In this document: piece after piece, positions 22,604 to 30,145 of the stretch
Position numbering within the stretch: the stretch's first letter is position 1
How the letters are laid out: every line of letters begins with the position of its first letter
DNA from: Clostridia bacterium
Lineage (GTDB): Bacteria > Bacillota > Clostridia > Oscillospirales > CAG-272
DNA length: 39,957 nt
Reading direction: 5' to 3'
Assembly (NCBI GenBank): GCA_028720145.1
Contig: JAQYLJ010000005.1
Location: 72,112 to 112,068 of the forward strand
The notes under the pieces: model-generated
Databases searched by the model: none
Told to the model about the DNA's origin: nothing
The model's input: the letters and a program-made list of their open reading frames with translations, nothing else
Translations under genes and position numbers: made by a program

Positions 22604-22934
22604 GGTTCTGTTTCCTTTTGTAAAGTTGTTTCCGGTGGTATGGGGACCACCCCACCCGTCTCCCTCGCGGCAGCAAAAAAGGCGCTCGCCGAGGGGCGTC
22701 TCGTTTAATCGTATCCTGTTTCGCACGGGAATTTGTGAACAATCTGTAAACATTCCTGCAAAGCTCACGGGAAGTACCGCCGAGGTACCGCCTACACGCC
22801 TGCCGCGGCGGGGGCGAAAATGCGTGAAAAGGCGCGATTCTCGCAGTACTTTTATAATAAAAGATTGACTATCTTTTCCTTATGTGTTATAATCATGCCG
22901 CAAAACAAAAAGAAACTACAGAGGAGATTTTATT
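22604..22934. other. Divergent intergenic region between the ABC-F gene and pgk
   Basis: 331 bases without a convincing gene. The pgk side holds a clear promoter (22865-22893). On the ABC-F side I see only the ribosome site near 22615 and no confident promoter; TTTACA-like and TATAAA-like hexamers exist but not at proper spacing. Confidence 0.6.
22865..22893 (+). promoter_or_regulatory. Promoter of pgk-tpiA
   Basis: TTGACT (22865-22870), 17-bp spacer, TATAAT (22888-22893), 41 bases before the pgk start. Confidence 0.85.
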
Positions 22935-24239
22935 ATGTCCATGTACCACAAGAAGAGTGTGGAGGATGTTGAGATCAAAGCGGGTACTCCGGTATTCGTG
23001 CGTTGCGACTTCAATGTCCCCATGAAAGACGGGAAGATCACTTCCGACAAGAGAATTGTCGAAGCACTCCCCACCATCAAATATCTGCTCGGCAAAGGGG
23101 CGAAAGTCATCCTTTCCTCCCACCTCGGCAAACCGCACAATGTGCTGACCGAGGGCTTCGGGCTCACGAAGAAAGAGAAGAAGAAAATCGAGGCACTCCC
23201 GGCAGAGGAGCAGGCAGCCGCAAAGGCAAAAGCACTCGCCGCCGCAGAGGGTGACCGCACGAAGTTCTCTCTGAAACCCGTCGCCGACCGTCTCGCAGAA
23301 CTGGGCATCCCGGTGACCTTCGCCACCGACATCATCGGTCCCGACGCGAAAGCGAAAGTCGCCGCGATGAAAGACGGCACCGCCGTCCTGCTCGAAAACA
23401 TCCGTTTCGACGCGCGTGAGGAGAAGAACGACCCCGAATTTTCAAAAGAACTCGGCGCATATGCGGAACTGTATGTCAACGACGCGTTCGGCACCGCACA
23501 CCGCGCACACGCCTCCACCGCGGGGATTGCCATGTATGCGGGGTTGCCGGCTGTCTGCGGCTACCTGATTCAGAAAGAAATCACCGTCATGGGCAACGCG
23601 CTCGAAGAGCCGAAACGCCCGTTCGTCGCCATCCTCGGCGGCGCGAAAGTCTCCGATAAGATCGGTGTCATCAACAACCTGATTGACAAGGTGGATACCC
23701 TCATCATCGGCGGCGGTATGGCTTACACCTTCTTCCGTGCGCTGGGCTGCCGCGTCGGCACCTCGCTCTGCGAAGAGGACAAACTCGATGTCGCGCGCGA
23801 GACCATGGCGAACGCACGCGCCAAGGGCGTGAACTTCATCATCCCCGTGGATAACATCATCGGTCGTGAATACGACGAGAACACCACGTTCATGCGCATC
23901 TACTCCAACGCGATTCCCGACGGCTGGATGGGTCTCGACATCGGACCTGTCACGAGAGAGCTCTTCGCGAAGACCATTCAGGGCGCGGGCACCGTGGTCT
24001 GGAACGGACCGATGGGCGTCTCCGAGTGGAAGAACTTCGCGGCAGGGACCGAGGCAGTCGCACAGGCAATCGCCGACAGCGGCGCGATCTCCATCATCGG
24101 CGGCGGTGACTCCGCGGCGGCAGTCGAGAAACTCGGCTATGCCGATAAGATGACCCACATCTCCACCGGCGGCGGCGCTTCCCTCGAATTCCTCGAAGGG
24201 AAAGAACTCCCCGGCATCGCCTGCCTGCAAGACAAATAA
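22935..24239 (+). CDS. pgk: Phosphoglycerate kinase with an N-domain insertion
   Basis: 434 residues against the usual ~395; GAGGAGA precedes the ATG at 22935. The enzyme transfers the acyl phosphate of 1,3-bisphosphoglycerate to ADP. Visible motifs are [58 protein letters not shown] and, near the C-terminus, [11 protein letters not shown] with [17 protein letters not shown]. The extra length lies at about residues 69-108, between HLGKP and [11 protein letters not shown], a Lys/Glu/Ala-rich helix-like stretch ([20 protein letters not shown]) where other PGKs have a short loop. It would project near the substrate-binding N-domain. tpiA follows 12 bp downstream. Confidence 0.96.
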   Translation: MSMYHKKSVEDVEIKAGTPVFVRCDFNVPMKDGKITSDKRIVEALPTIKYLLGKGAKVILSSHLGKPHNVLTEGFGLTKKEKKKIEALPAEEQAAAKAKALAAAEGDRTKFSLKPVADRLAELGIPVTFATDIIGPDAKAKVAAMKDGTAVLLENIRFDAREEKNDPEFSKELGAYAELYVNDAFGTAHRAHASTAGIAMYAGLPAVCGYLIQKEITVMGNALEEPKRPFVAILGGAKVSDKIGVINNLIDKVDTLIIGGGMAYTFFRALGCRVGTSLCEEDKLDVARETMANARAKGVNFIIPVDNIIGREYDENTTFMRIYSNAIPDGWMGLDIGPVTRELFAKTIQGAGTVVWNGPMGVSEWKNFAAGTEAVAQAIADSGAISIIGGGDSAAAVEKLGYADKMTHISTGGGASLEFLEGKELPGIACLQDK

Positions 24240-24251
24240 GAGGTGGACGAG

Positions 24252-25010
24252 ATGGCAAGAACAGTCATTGCGGGTAACTGGAAAATGAACATGACCCCCT
24301 CCGAGACCAAGGCGTTCATCGAGACGCTGAAGCCGATGGTGGCGGGCAAAGATAAATGCGACATCGTCATCTGCGCGCCCTATGTGGACCTCGCGACCGC
24401 CGTCGAAGCGGCGAAGGGCTCCAACATCAAAATCGGCGCGGAGAATGTCCACTTCGAGGCAAAAGGTGCGTACACGGGAGAGGTCTCCTGCGCCATGCTG
24501 AAAGAGATCGGCTGTGAGTATGTCATCATCGGTCACTCGGAGAGACGGCAGTATTTCGGCGAGACCGATACCACGGTCAACCTCCGTGTGAAGGCCGCGC
24601 TCGCCGCTGGCTTCAAGGTCATCCTCTGCCTCGGCGAAGTCAAAGAGCAGCGGCTCGCGGGCATCACGGATGAAGTGGTGTCCATGCAGACCAAGCTTGA
24701 CCTCGCGGAAGTCTCGGAAGACGACCTCAAAAATGTCATCATCGCGTACGAGCCCGTCTGGGCAATCGGCACGGGTCTGACCGCCACCCCCGAACAGGCA
24801 GACGAGACCTGCGGCGTGATTCGCGATACCATCGCTGTGATCTACTCGTCGAAAGCCGCGAAGGAAATCACCATCCAGTACGGCGGCTCCATGAACGACA
24901 AGAACGCGGCGGAACTCCTCGCGAAGAAGAATGTCAACGGCGGACTCATCGGCGGCGCTTCCCTCGTCCCCGAGAAGTTCACCGCCATCGTCGACGCAGC
25001 GAACGCCTGA
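24252..25010 (+). CDS. tpiA: Triosephosphate isomerase
   Basis: 252 residues from the ATG at 24252, preferred over an in-frame GTG at 24243 because GAGGTGG then lies at proper spacing and MARTVIAGNWKMN is the canonical start. TIM interconverts DHAP and glyceraldehyde 3-phosphate. Catalytic residues are visible: Asn9 and Lys11 in GNWKMN, His95 in IIGHSERR and Glu167 in AYEPVWAIGTG; the phosphate loop is QYGGSMN and GGLIGGASL. It is co-transcribed with pgk; gap, pgm and eno, often in the same cluster, are not here. A strong terminator follows. Confidence 0.97.
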   Translation: MARTVIAGNWKMNMTPSETKAFIETLKPMVAGKDKCDIVICAPYVDLATAVEAAKGSNIKIGAENVHFEAKGAYTGEVSCAMLKEIGCEYVIIGHSERRQYFGETDTTVNLRVKAALAAGFKVILCLGEVKEQRLAGITDEVVSMQTKLDLAEVSEDDLKNVIIAYEPVWAIGTGLTATPEQADETCGVIRDTIAVIYSSKAAKEITIQYGGSMNDKNAAELLAKKNVNGGLIGGASLVPEKFTAIVDAANA

Positions 25011-25046
25011 TTTCACTTACCCTCGCCTTTTGGCGGAAACTAAAAC

Positions 25047-25066
25047 GGAATCCCGCGGGATTCCGA
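25047..25066. repeat. Perfect 20-bp palindrome downstream of tpiA
   Basis: CGGAATCCCGCGGGATTCCG is fully self-complementary and lies between the tpiA stop and the terminator. It has no T-tract of its own. It could form a cruciform, a 3' mRNA-stabilising stem or a dimeric protein site; nothing decides between these. Confidence 0.6.
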
Positions 25067-25072
25067 GAAACA

Positions 25073-25108
25073 AAACCGCAGAGACCTCATGTCTTCTGCG
25101 GTTTTTTC
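25073..25108 (+). terminator. Terminator of pgk-tpiA
   Basis: AAAACCGCAGA (25073-25083) pairs with TCTGCGGTTTT (25096-25106), with an inner GAC/GTC, followed by further T. Confidence 0.9.
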
Positions 25109-25151
25109 TATGTTTTTCGGGACAAAGGAATGCCCCGCCCCCGGCGAGGGA

Positions 25152-25841
25152 TTAACGCCAAGGGCGTTTCTTCCCGAGCCAGCCGTTTTCCTCCCAGTAT
25201 GCTTTTTCCGCCTTGCTCGCTCCCCAGTTATTCAGTTGCATCATTCTCATCATGGAAAAGATGAACTTGGTTTTGAAACCGACGCGGGGCTTTTTCTTTT
25301 GAATCTTACTTGCCAGTTTGTCCATATCCGCGGAGATTTTCGCTTTTTTCTTGTCGGAGACCTGTCCCCAGTTCATGGCTTGTACCGCGATGCCGTATGC
25401 TTTGATATACGGGACACCCCAGTAGAAGAGCGTCTTGGTAATGTCTTTGACCGCCGATTTCGCCCCCGTCCCCGCGGCGGTCGAGAGAACCACCGCCTTT
25501 TTGGAGAACATACAGGCGCGCGGCTTGTGTGACATCCAGTATGTAAAAGTCAAATCGATGAACGCCTTCATTGAAGCCGAGGCGTGAAAGCAATAGGTCG
25601 GCGTGGTGAAAATCAGGAGTTCCGCCTCTTCCACCGCCTGCATGATGCTGTTTTTCTCCTCGAAAAACGGGCAGTCTTCGCTCCTCTCCACGCACCGATA
25701 GCACCCGAGACAAAAATGGTCGAGGTCCCGCGGCAAGAAAAATTCCCGTATCTCGCCGTCGGGGAACCTGTCTGCGAGCATTCTCCCGATATGATAGGTA
25801 CTGCCTTTGTGATTCTGTCCGTGGATACATACGATTTTCAT
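25152..25841 (-). CDS. Flavodoxin-fold NAD(P)H oxidoreductase / iron-sulfur flavoprotein-like
   Basis: 229 residues. The N-terminus MKIVCIHGQNHKGSTYHIG is the FMN phosphate-binding loop of the NADPH-dependent FMN reductase family. A compact cysteine cluster follows (CLGCYRCVERSEDC, C-x2-C-x2-C-x6-C), matching the spacing of iron-sulfur flavoproteins that bind a 4Fe-4S cluster, though many clostridial flavin reductases have a similar cluster of unproven use. LLIFTTPTYCFHASASMKAF is the flavin-contact region. The C-terminal 60 residues are basic, with many Lys, and could be peripheral to the membrane. Likely role: electron transfer or quinone/xenobiotic reduction. AAAGGAAAAG precedes the start; no clear promoter is seen, and the gene is separated from the next upstream one by a terminator. 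Confidence 0.83.
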   Translation of the reverse strand: MKIVCIHGQNHKGSTYHIGRMLADRFPDGEIREFFLPRDLDHFCLGCYRCVERSEDCPFFEEKNSIMQAVEEAELLIFTTPTYCFHASASMKAFIDLTFTYWMSHKPRACMFSKKAVVLSTAAGTGAKSAVKDITKTLFYWGVPYIKAYGIAVQAMNWGQVSDKKKAKISADMDKLASKIQKKKPRVGFKTKFIFSMMRMMQLNNWGASKAEKAYWEENGWLGKKRPWR

Positions 25842-25959
25842 GTTTCTTTTCCTTTGCTGCGTTTTCTTGCCTCTCCAAGCGGTATTCTATCATAAAACGA
25901 GAGAAAAGAAAAGTGCGGGGAGCCATACGCCCGCGCGCAAGACACGAAATATACGCAAC

Positions 25960-25994
25960 AAAAGAGAAACGCCCCGCCGAGCGGGGCGCTTTTC
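25960..25994 (-). terminator. Terminator of rlmH and the adhesin-like lipoprotein gene
   Basis: An 8-bp perfect GC stem (25970-25977 with 25981-25988) and 3-base loop. The minus-strand tail TTTCTCTTTT follows, and the plus side ends CTTTTC, so it may work both ways. It sits 14 bases after the stop at 26008. Confidence 0.78.
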
Positions 25995-26007
25995 TTCTGT
26001 TTTTGGT

Positions 26008-26946
26008 TCAGTTGTCAAGGATTCGCGTGACAGCGACATTGCCGCTGACCGTCTCGATGTCATAGATCGCACCGCCGCCCGCGATATGATGGGTGATGCC
26101 GTTCACCGTCTCCTCGAAGCCCGTGAGGTTGTAGGTGCCGCTCACCGTCTCAAACGCGACGGTAAAGGCGCTCCCCGTGGGGAACATGAGTTTCACTTCT
26201 CCGCTCGTCGTGTCCACTTCTGTCTGCTCGGGGATGCATGATCCGTGCCAGAGACGGACATTCCCGCTCACGGTTGTGATTTTCAAAGTAGCGAGATTCT
26301 CGATTCTCTCGACATAGATTTCCCCGCTCGTCGTCTCGGCATCGAGGGTGCGTGCGGTCCCCTGCCCGCAAGACACTTCTCCCGAAACGCTCTTCAAACG
26401 CGCGGTGTCCGCCGAGCAACAGGTGACGAGCAGATTCCCCGAGACGCTTTCAATGTCGAATTTTTCCATCGTCATGTCGCCCATGTTCACGCCGGCGGAA
26501 TCGCTCCTGACCTTCACCTCACCGAGCGTCAGCCCTGCGGGGATAGTCACCATGAGGGTCTTGGCATCCACCGACTGTTTGGACTTTTTCGACTGTAAGA
26601 ACTTGATGCGCAGGGTGTCCCCGTCCAGCCAACGGTAGAGTGCGCTCTCCTCCTCAACGGGTGTGTGAGTATCTTTGTTACTTGTATAATACTCCTCCCG
26701 CACGGTGACGGCGGTCGCGTCCTCGCTCGCGTAGATTTGCACCTTACCGGCACCCCAGTCGATGTCCAGATGCTTCACCTCATCTGCGGTAAAGTCGCCA
26801 CCGCCAGCGGTATAGCGGTCGGCGTTCTCGTAGACATATTTCCCCGTCCAGCTCTTCGCAGTCGAAGAAAAGGTACAGGCGGTGAGCCCGAGAAACAGCG
26901 ATGCCGCCATGGCAAGCAGAACCAGTGTAGAAAATACTCTTTTCAT
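26008..26946 (-). CDS. Lipoprotein with DUF4097-type beta-solenoid repeats
   Basis: 312 residues from the ATG at 26946, chosen because AAAGGAG lies 8-9 bases upstream; an ATG 18 bases earlier overlaps that site. The N-terminus is a lipoprotein signal (MKRVFSTLVLLAMAASLF, lipobox LGLTAC). After a linker the protein has at least seven spaced copies of a (S/T)(V/T)SG(N/E/T) turn (SVSGN, SVSGE, TTSGE, TVSGN, TTSGE, TVSGT, TVSGN), typical of DUF4097 'putative adhesin' proteins predicted to form a beta-solenoid. No enzyme site is visible. Members often accompany envelope-stress or membrane regulators; here the neighbour is rlmH, 46 bp upstream and probably co-transcribed. The role is probably at the cell surface (inference). 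Confidence 0.8.
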   Translation of the reverse strand: MKRVFSTLVLLAMAASLFLGLTACTFSSTAKSWTGKYVYENADRYTAGGGDFTADEVKHLDIDWGAGKVQIYASEDATAVTVREEYYTSNKDTHTPVEEESALYRWLDGDTLRIKFLQSKKSKQSVDAKTLMVTIPAGLTLGEVKVRSDSAGVNMGDMTMEKFDIESVSGNLLVTCCSADTARLKSVSGEVSCGQGTARTLDAETTSGEIYVERIENLATLKITTVSGNVRLWHGSCIPEQTEVDTTSGEVKLMFPTGSAFTVAFETVSGTYNLTGFEETVNGITHHIAGGGAIYDIETVSGNVAVTRILDN

Positions 26947-26992
26947 ATCCGTGACTCCTTTCATGAATCGAGTAGTATATCAATATCGAATC

Positions 26993-27469
26993 TTATTTAT
27001 GATACTTTTTCCCCGCGAGAATGGTGAGCGAGCGGTAGAGACACTCCGCCGCGATGACCCGCGCGAGGGAATGCGGGAAAGTCATTTTCGAGAACGAGAG
27101 ACGGTAGTCGCACGCCCCCTTGACCGCGTCTGAGAGCCCGTGAGACGAGCCGATAAAGAGTGCGAGTTTCCCCGCCGCGTCCCCCGCCTCTCCGACGAGC
27201 GTGGCGAGGTCCTCCGAGGAGAGTTGTTTCCCCTCGACGCAGAGGGCGACTTTATAGGCATCCCGCGGGCAGGAGGCAAGCAGTTTCTCCCCCTCTTCGG
27301 TCAGAGCGGCGCCTATTTTCTTCGGGTCCTCCTCGTCCGGGATGCGCGTCTCGGGAATCACGATTTCTTTGAAAGTAGCATACGCGGAAATGCGTTTCGC
27401 ATACGCTGAAAACGCCTCTTTCAGGTAGGATTCTTTCAGCGTGCCGACGGCAAGTAGTGTAATCTGCAT
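26993..27469 (-). CDS. rlmH: 23S rRNA (pseudouridine-1915-N3)-methyltransferase
   Basis: 158 residues, exactly the usual size; GAGGAA precedes the ATG at 27469. RlmH is a dimeric SPOUT-fold enzyme that methylates pseudouridine 1915 in helix 69 of 23S rRNA using S-adenosylmethionine. The trefoil-knot motifs are LALFIGSSHGLSDAV, where most relatives have GGS or GGA, and RLSFSKMTFPHSLARVIAAE; the conserved end is LYRSLTILAGKKYHK. It heads a probable two-gene unit with the adhesin-like lipoprotein and is divergent from the small gene at 27581. Confidence 0.96.
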   Translation of the reverse strand: MQITLLAVGTLKESYLKEAFSAYAKRISAYATFKEIVIPETRIPDEEDPKKIGAALTEEGEKLLASCPRDAYKVALCVEGKQLSSEDLATLVGEAGDAAGKLALFIGSSHGLSDAVKGACDYRLSFSKMTFPHSLARVIAAECLYRSLTILAGKKYHK

Positions 27470-27580
27470 AGATTCCTCACAATTTTTGGGTTCCTATCCA
27501 CGACTTCCCTCGTTTGCCCGTTTGCTTATCATCCAATCCTATTCTTGTGGGAGTGTAAACCACTCCGCAGGAGGGATACC

Positions 27581-27772
27581 GTGACCCATTCGATGATGTT
27601 TTACAGTGCGCTCGCGCGGGACAGAAACGCAACGATGAACTATCGGGGCATGACCCCGGAGGAAAAGCGCGAGGTGCTCACCCGCGCCGTCCGCGCAAAA
27701 TCGAGTAAAGACCTCGGACTCATTGTCCTGTCGCTCGAAAACCGCGTCGACACAAGAGAGTTCGAGTTGTAA
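27581..27772 (+). CDS. Small conserved-type protein of unknown function (63 residues)
   Basis: A GTG at 27581 follows CAGGAGGG at ideal spacing and gives 63 residues (MTHSMMFYSALARDRNAT to VDTREFEL); a longer in-frame start at 27545 has no ribosome site. The sequence is charged and probably helical, with no signal or membrane segment. NYRGMTPEEKREVLTRA followed by a KSSKDLGLIV tail has the layout of short clostridial proteins in which a 'sl-sxexrq' helix precedes an 'SkeEM' helix; I know of no function for them. The gene is divergent from rlmH, convergent with the cysteine desulfurase gene, and ends in a hairpin overlapping the latter's stop. Confidence 0.65.
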   Translation: MTHSMMFYSALARDRNATMNYRGMTPEEKREVLTRAVRAKSSKDLGLIVLSLENRVDTREFEL

Positions 27773-27833
27773 CGCGGGGCACCCGCGCCTGTCGCATGGG
27801 AAACGCCCACAGACAACCGAATACCGTTGAACT

Positions 27834-27865
27834 ATGACCGCGCGGGAGACCGCGCGGTCATCTTT
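27834..27865 (+). terminator. Hairpin between the 63-residue gene and the cysteine desulfurase gene
   Basis: ATGACCGCGCG (27834-27844) pairs perfectly with CGCGCGGTCAT (27851-27861); CTTTT follows on the plus strand. The desulfurase stop (27858-27860) is inside the stem. Confidence 0.6.
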
Positions 27866-29027
27866 TCCGCACGAGGGTCGAGAGACCCTCGGCGAGCGCC
27901 GCGAGGAATCGGTCAATATCTTCGTGGGTGTTCTGCACCCCGAAACTCACGCGGATGGTGCAATCGGTCTCCTCGGGGGTGAGCCCAAACGCCAACATGG
28001 CGGAAGACAGATGGCTGTCGTGTGAGGAGCAGGCAGACCCGCCCGATACATACACACCGCGGGACGAGAGAAAATGCACCATGGTCTCGCTCTTGATTTT
28101 CGGGAGGGTGAGCGAGAGGATATGCGGTGCCGCCGTCGGCGGGAGATTCAACTTCACTTCCGAGAGCGCGGGGTTGTCGCGCACACCCGCTATCAGCGCC
28201 TCTCGCAGTGCCGAGAGGTGTCTCTCGGTCTCGGGGAGCGCCTGTTCTCCGAGGCGGACGGCGGTCGCGAACGCGGCGACCCCCGGGACATTCTCGGTCC
28301 CCGAGCGGAGCCCATTCTCCTGTCCGCCGCCGAGCAAAAGCGGGGCGATTCCGCGGTTCTTGGTTACTGCGGCACTGACCCAAAGCGCGCCGACCCCTTT
28401 CGGTCCGCGAATCTTATGCGAGGAGAGGGTCACGAGGTCTGCCCCCGTCTGCGTGACCGTGAGGGGGACTTTGAGAAACGCTTGGGTCGCGTCGATGTGC
28501 AGTACCGCGTCGGGCGCATGCTTACGCATGAGGCGCGAGACCTCTCCGAGCGGATAGCGCGCGCCCGTCTCGTTATTCACCGCCATCATGGTGACGAGGC
28601 ACACCGCGGGGGTGAGGGCGGCGGTCAGAGCATCCAAATCGAGCACCCCGTTTCGGGTGGGAATCTCGACCACCGTCAGTCCTTTGGCTTTCAACGCTTC
28701 GAGCGGGCGGGCGACCGAGGAATGTTCTCCCGCGGTCGTCAGAATCACCCCGCCGCGCATGAACCGCGGTTTCGCCTCCACTCGTCCGAGGATGGCGAGG
28801 TTATTCGCCTCGGTGCCGCCCGAGGTGAAAATCACCTGTCCGTCTTTGGCACCGAGGGCGTGGCGCACGGCATCCCGTGCGTCTTCCATGAGGTCCTCCG
28901 CCTCTTTGCCGCGGTTATGTCGCGAAGAGGGGTTCCCCCAGTTGTTCTTTGAAGTTTTGACATACGCGGCGAGCGCTTCCGGGGAGACCTCGGTCGTCGC
29001 GCTGTTATCCAAATATACTTCTCTCAT
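27858..29027 (-). CDS. Cysteine desulfurase, NifS/IscS family
   Basis: 389 residues. This PLP enzyme removes sulfur from cysteine as a persulfide for Fe-S clusters or tRNA thiolation. Motifs: YLDNSATT at the N-terminus, TSGGTEANNLAI, EHSSV with the PLP-stacking His102, HIDATQAF, Lys205 in LSSHKIRGPKG (Schiff base) and the persulfide Cys333 in SGGSACSS on the mobile loop. No scaffold (IscU/NifU) or ThiI gene is adjacent, so its acceptor is unknown. Its start overlaps the lipoprotein stop by 4 bp (ATGA), placing it last in a coupled three-gene unit with another PLP enzyme. Confidence 0.94.
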   Translation of the reverse strand: MREVYLDNSATTEVSPEALAAYVKTSKNNWGNPSSRHNRGKEAEDLMEDARDAVRHALGAKDGQVIFTSGGTEANNLAILGRVEAKPRFMRGGVILTTAGEHSSVARPLEALKAKGLTVVEIPTRNGVLDLDALTAALTPAVCLVTMMAVNNETGARYPLGEVSRLMRKHAPDAVLHIDATQAFLKVPLTVTQTGADLVTLSSHKIRGPKGVGALWVSAAVTKNRGIAPLLLGGGQENGLRSGTENVPGVAAFATAVRLGEQALPETERHLSALREALIAGVRDNPALSEVKLNLPPTAAPHILSLTLPKIKSETMVHFLSSRGVYVSGGSACSSHDSHLSSAMLAFGLTPEETDCTIRVSFGVQNTHEDIDRFLAALAEGLSTLVRKR

Positions 29028-30145
29028 TGATAGCGAATCGCCCCGAGCATCTGCTCCACATCGCCGAGGTGCGTTTCATAGGTCGCGGGGGTCGCGGTAT
29101 AGGTCAAGAGATAAAAGGTCCTCGCGTGTCCCGTCTCCCACAATAGATAGACGCTCACCCGCACCTCTTGCGCGCCGTGTTTCCCCGTAAAGGTCATGCG
29201 GCGGTAACTCGTCTCTCCGACGGTGGTCGCATCCTGCGCGTCCGCACCCTCGGGGAACGGGTCTTCCTCGACCGTGAAGTCGGTCAGATATTCCCTGTAC
29301 TCGGCTTTTAGGATTTTCACGAGGTCCATCTGGGTCAGACCGTTCGACTGAATCCCGAAGTATTCCATCTTCTTCGCGATTGCGTCGATACTCAGGGCTT
29401 CCAGACCGACCGCGGTGCCGTCCTCCGCAAGCGACGCGCCGATGAAGCCGTCCGAGAGATCGACATTCCACGTATTCGGGACATAGAAGTCCAGCCCGAA
29501 CGAGGTGAAACGGTTGGCTTTTTTCATCCCCGCGGGTGCCTCTGCATCGGTGAGTGCGAGGTCGGTCTTTCCTTGCGGGAGCGCGCCTGTCAGACGGAAG
29601 TTCCCCGCGATGCTGTCCATATAGCCCGAGGTCTCTTCATAGTCCACGGTTCTCGTCTGCGGGTTCTCGTCTTTCGAGGCGGTATAGGTCAGGACGAACA
29701 TCCCGTCCGCAGGCGTATTCCCTGCCAAAATGAAATACTGGCGGAAGCCGTACCGCACGCCGGCATAGCTCCCTTCATACGCGTAGTAGTAGGTGGGGCG
29801 GTCGGAGATATTCAGGTCGGTCGAGGAGGCGGTAAGGACATAGTCGGAGAAGTCCTCGCGGAGTTCGGTCTCCGACGCGCTCCAATAGTCGGTCATCTCG
29901 GTCTTGTCGGTCGTGACATAGGTCGCCGTCACATTGACGGTCGAGAGCGAGGAGAGATACCCCGTGAGAATCCCCGAGGTGCGACCCGCGTACCAGTCCT
30001 CGGGCAGATAGAAATAGAAACCGTCGGTCTCGGGGTCGGACACGAGTTGGAACCCCTCGGGGGTACCGTCGTTTTTCCCGCAGGAAGTGAAGAGTGCCGT
30101 ACAGAGTATTAGACACAGGACAAACAGGGTCACATACCGTTTCAT
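29024..30145 (-). CDS. Lipoprotein with two DcrB/PsbP-like domains
   Basis: 373 residues with a lipoprotein signal (MKRYVTLFVLCLILCTALF, lipobox LFTSC). The mature protein is an internal duplication. Each half begins with a surface block (FYFYLPEDWYAG; LDFYVPNTWNVDL) and ends with a FVLTYTAS..YMDSIAGNFR or YLLTYTAT..VEQMLGAIRY block. That order resembles the PsbP/DcrB-like fold seen in many clostridial lipoproteins; function is not established for these. It overlaps both neighbours by 4 bp (ATGA), so it is translated with the methionine-gamma-lyase-like enzyme and the desulfurase. Whether it takes part in sulfur metabolism is unknown. Confidence 0.8.
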   Translation of the reverse strand: MKRYVTLFVLCLILCTALFTSCGKNDGTPEGFQLVSDPETDGFYFYLPEDWYAGRTSGILTGYLSSLSTVNVTATYVTTDKTEMTDYWSASETELREDFSDYVLTASSTDLNISDRPTYYYAYEGSYAGVRYGFRQYFILAGNTPADGMFVLTYTASKDENPQTRTVDYEETSGYMDSIAGNFRLTGALPQGKTDLALTDAEAPAGMKKANRFTSFGLDFYVPNTWNVDLSDGFIGASLAEDGTAVGLEALSIDAIAKKMEYFGIQSNGLTQMDLVKILKAEYREYLTDFTVEEDPFPEGADAQDATTVGETSYRRMTFTGKHGAQEVRVSVYLLWETGHARTFYLLTYTATPATYETHLGDVEQMLGAIRYQ

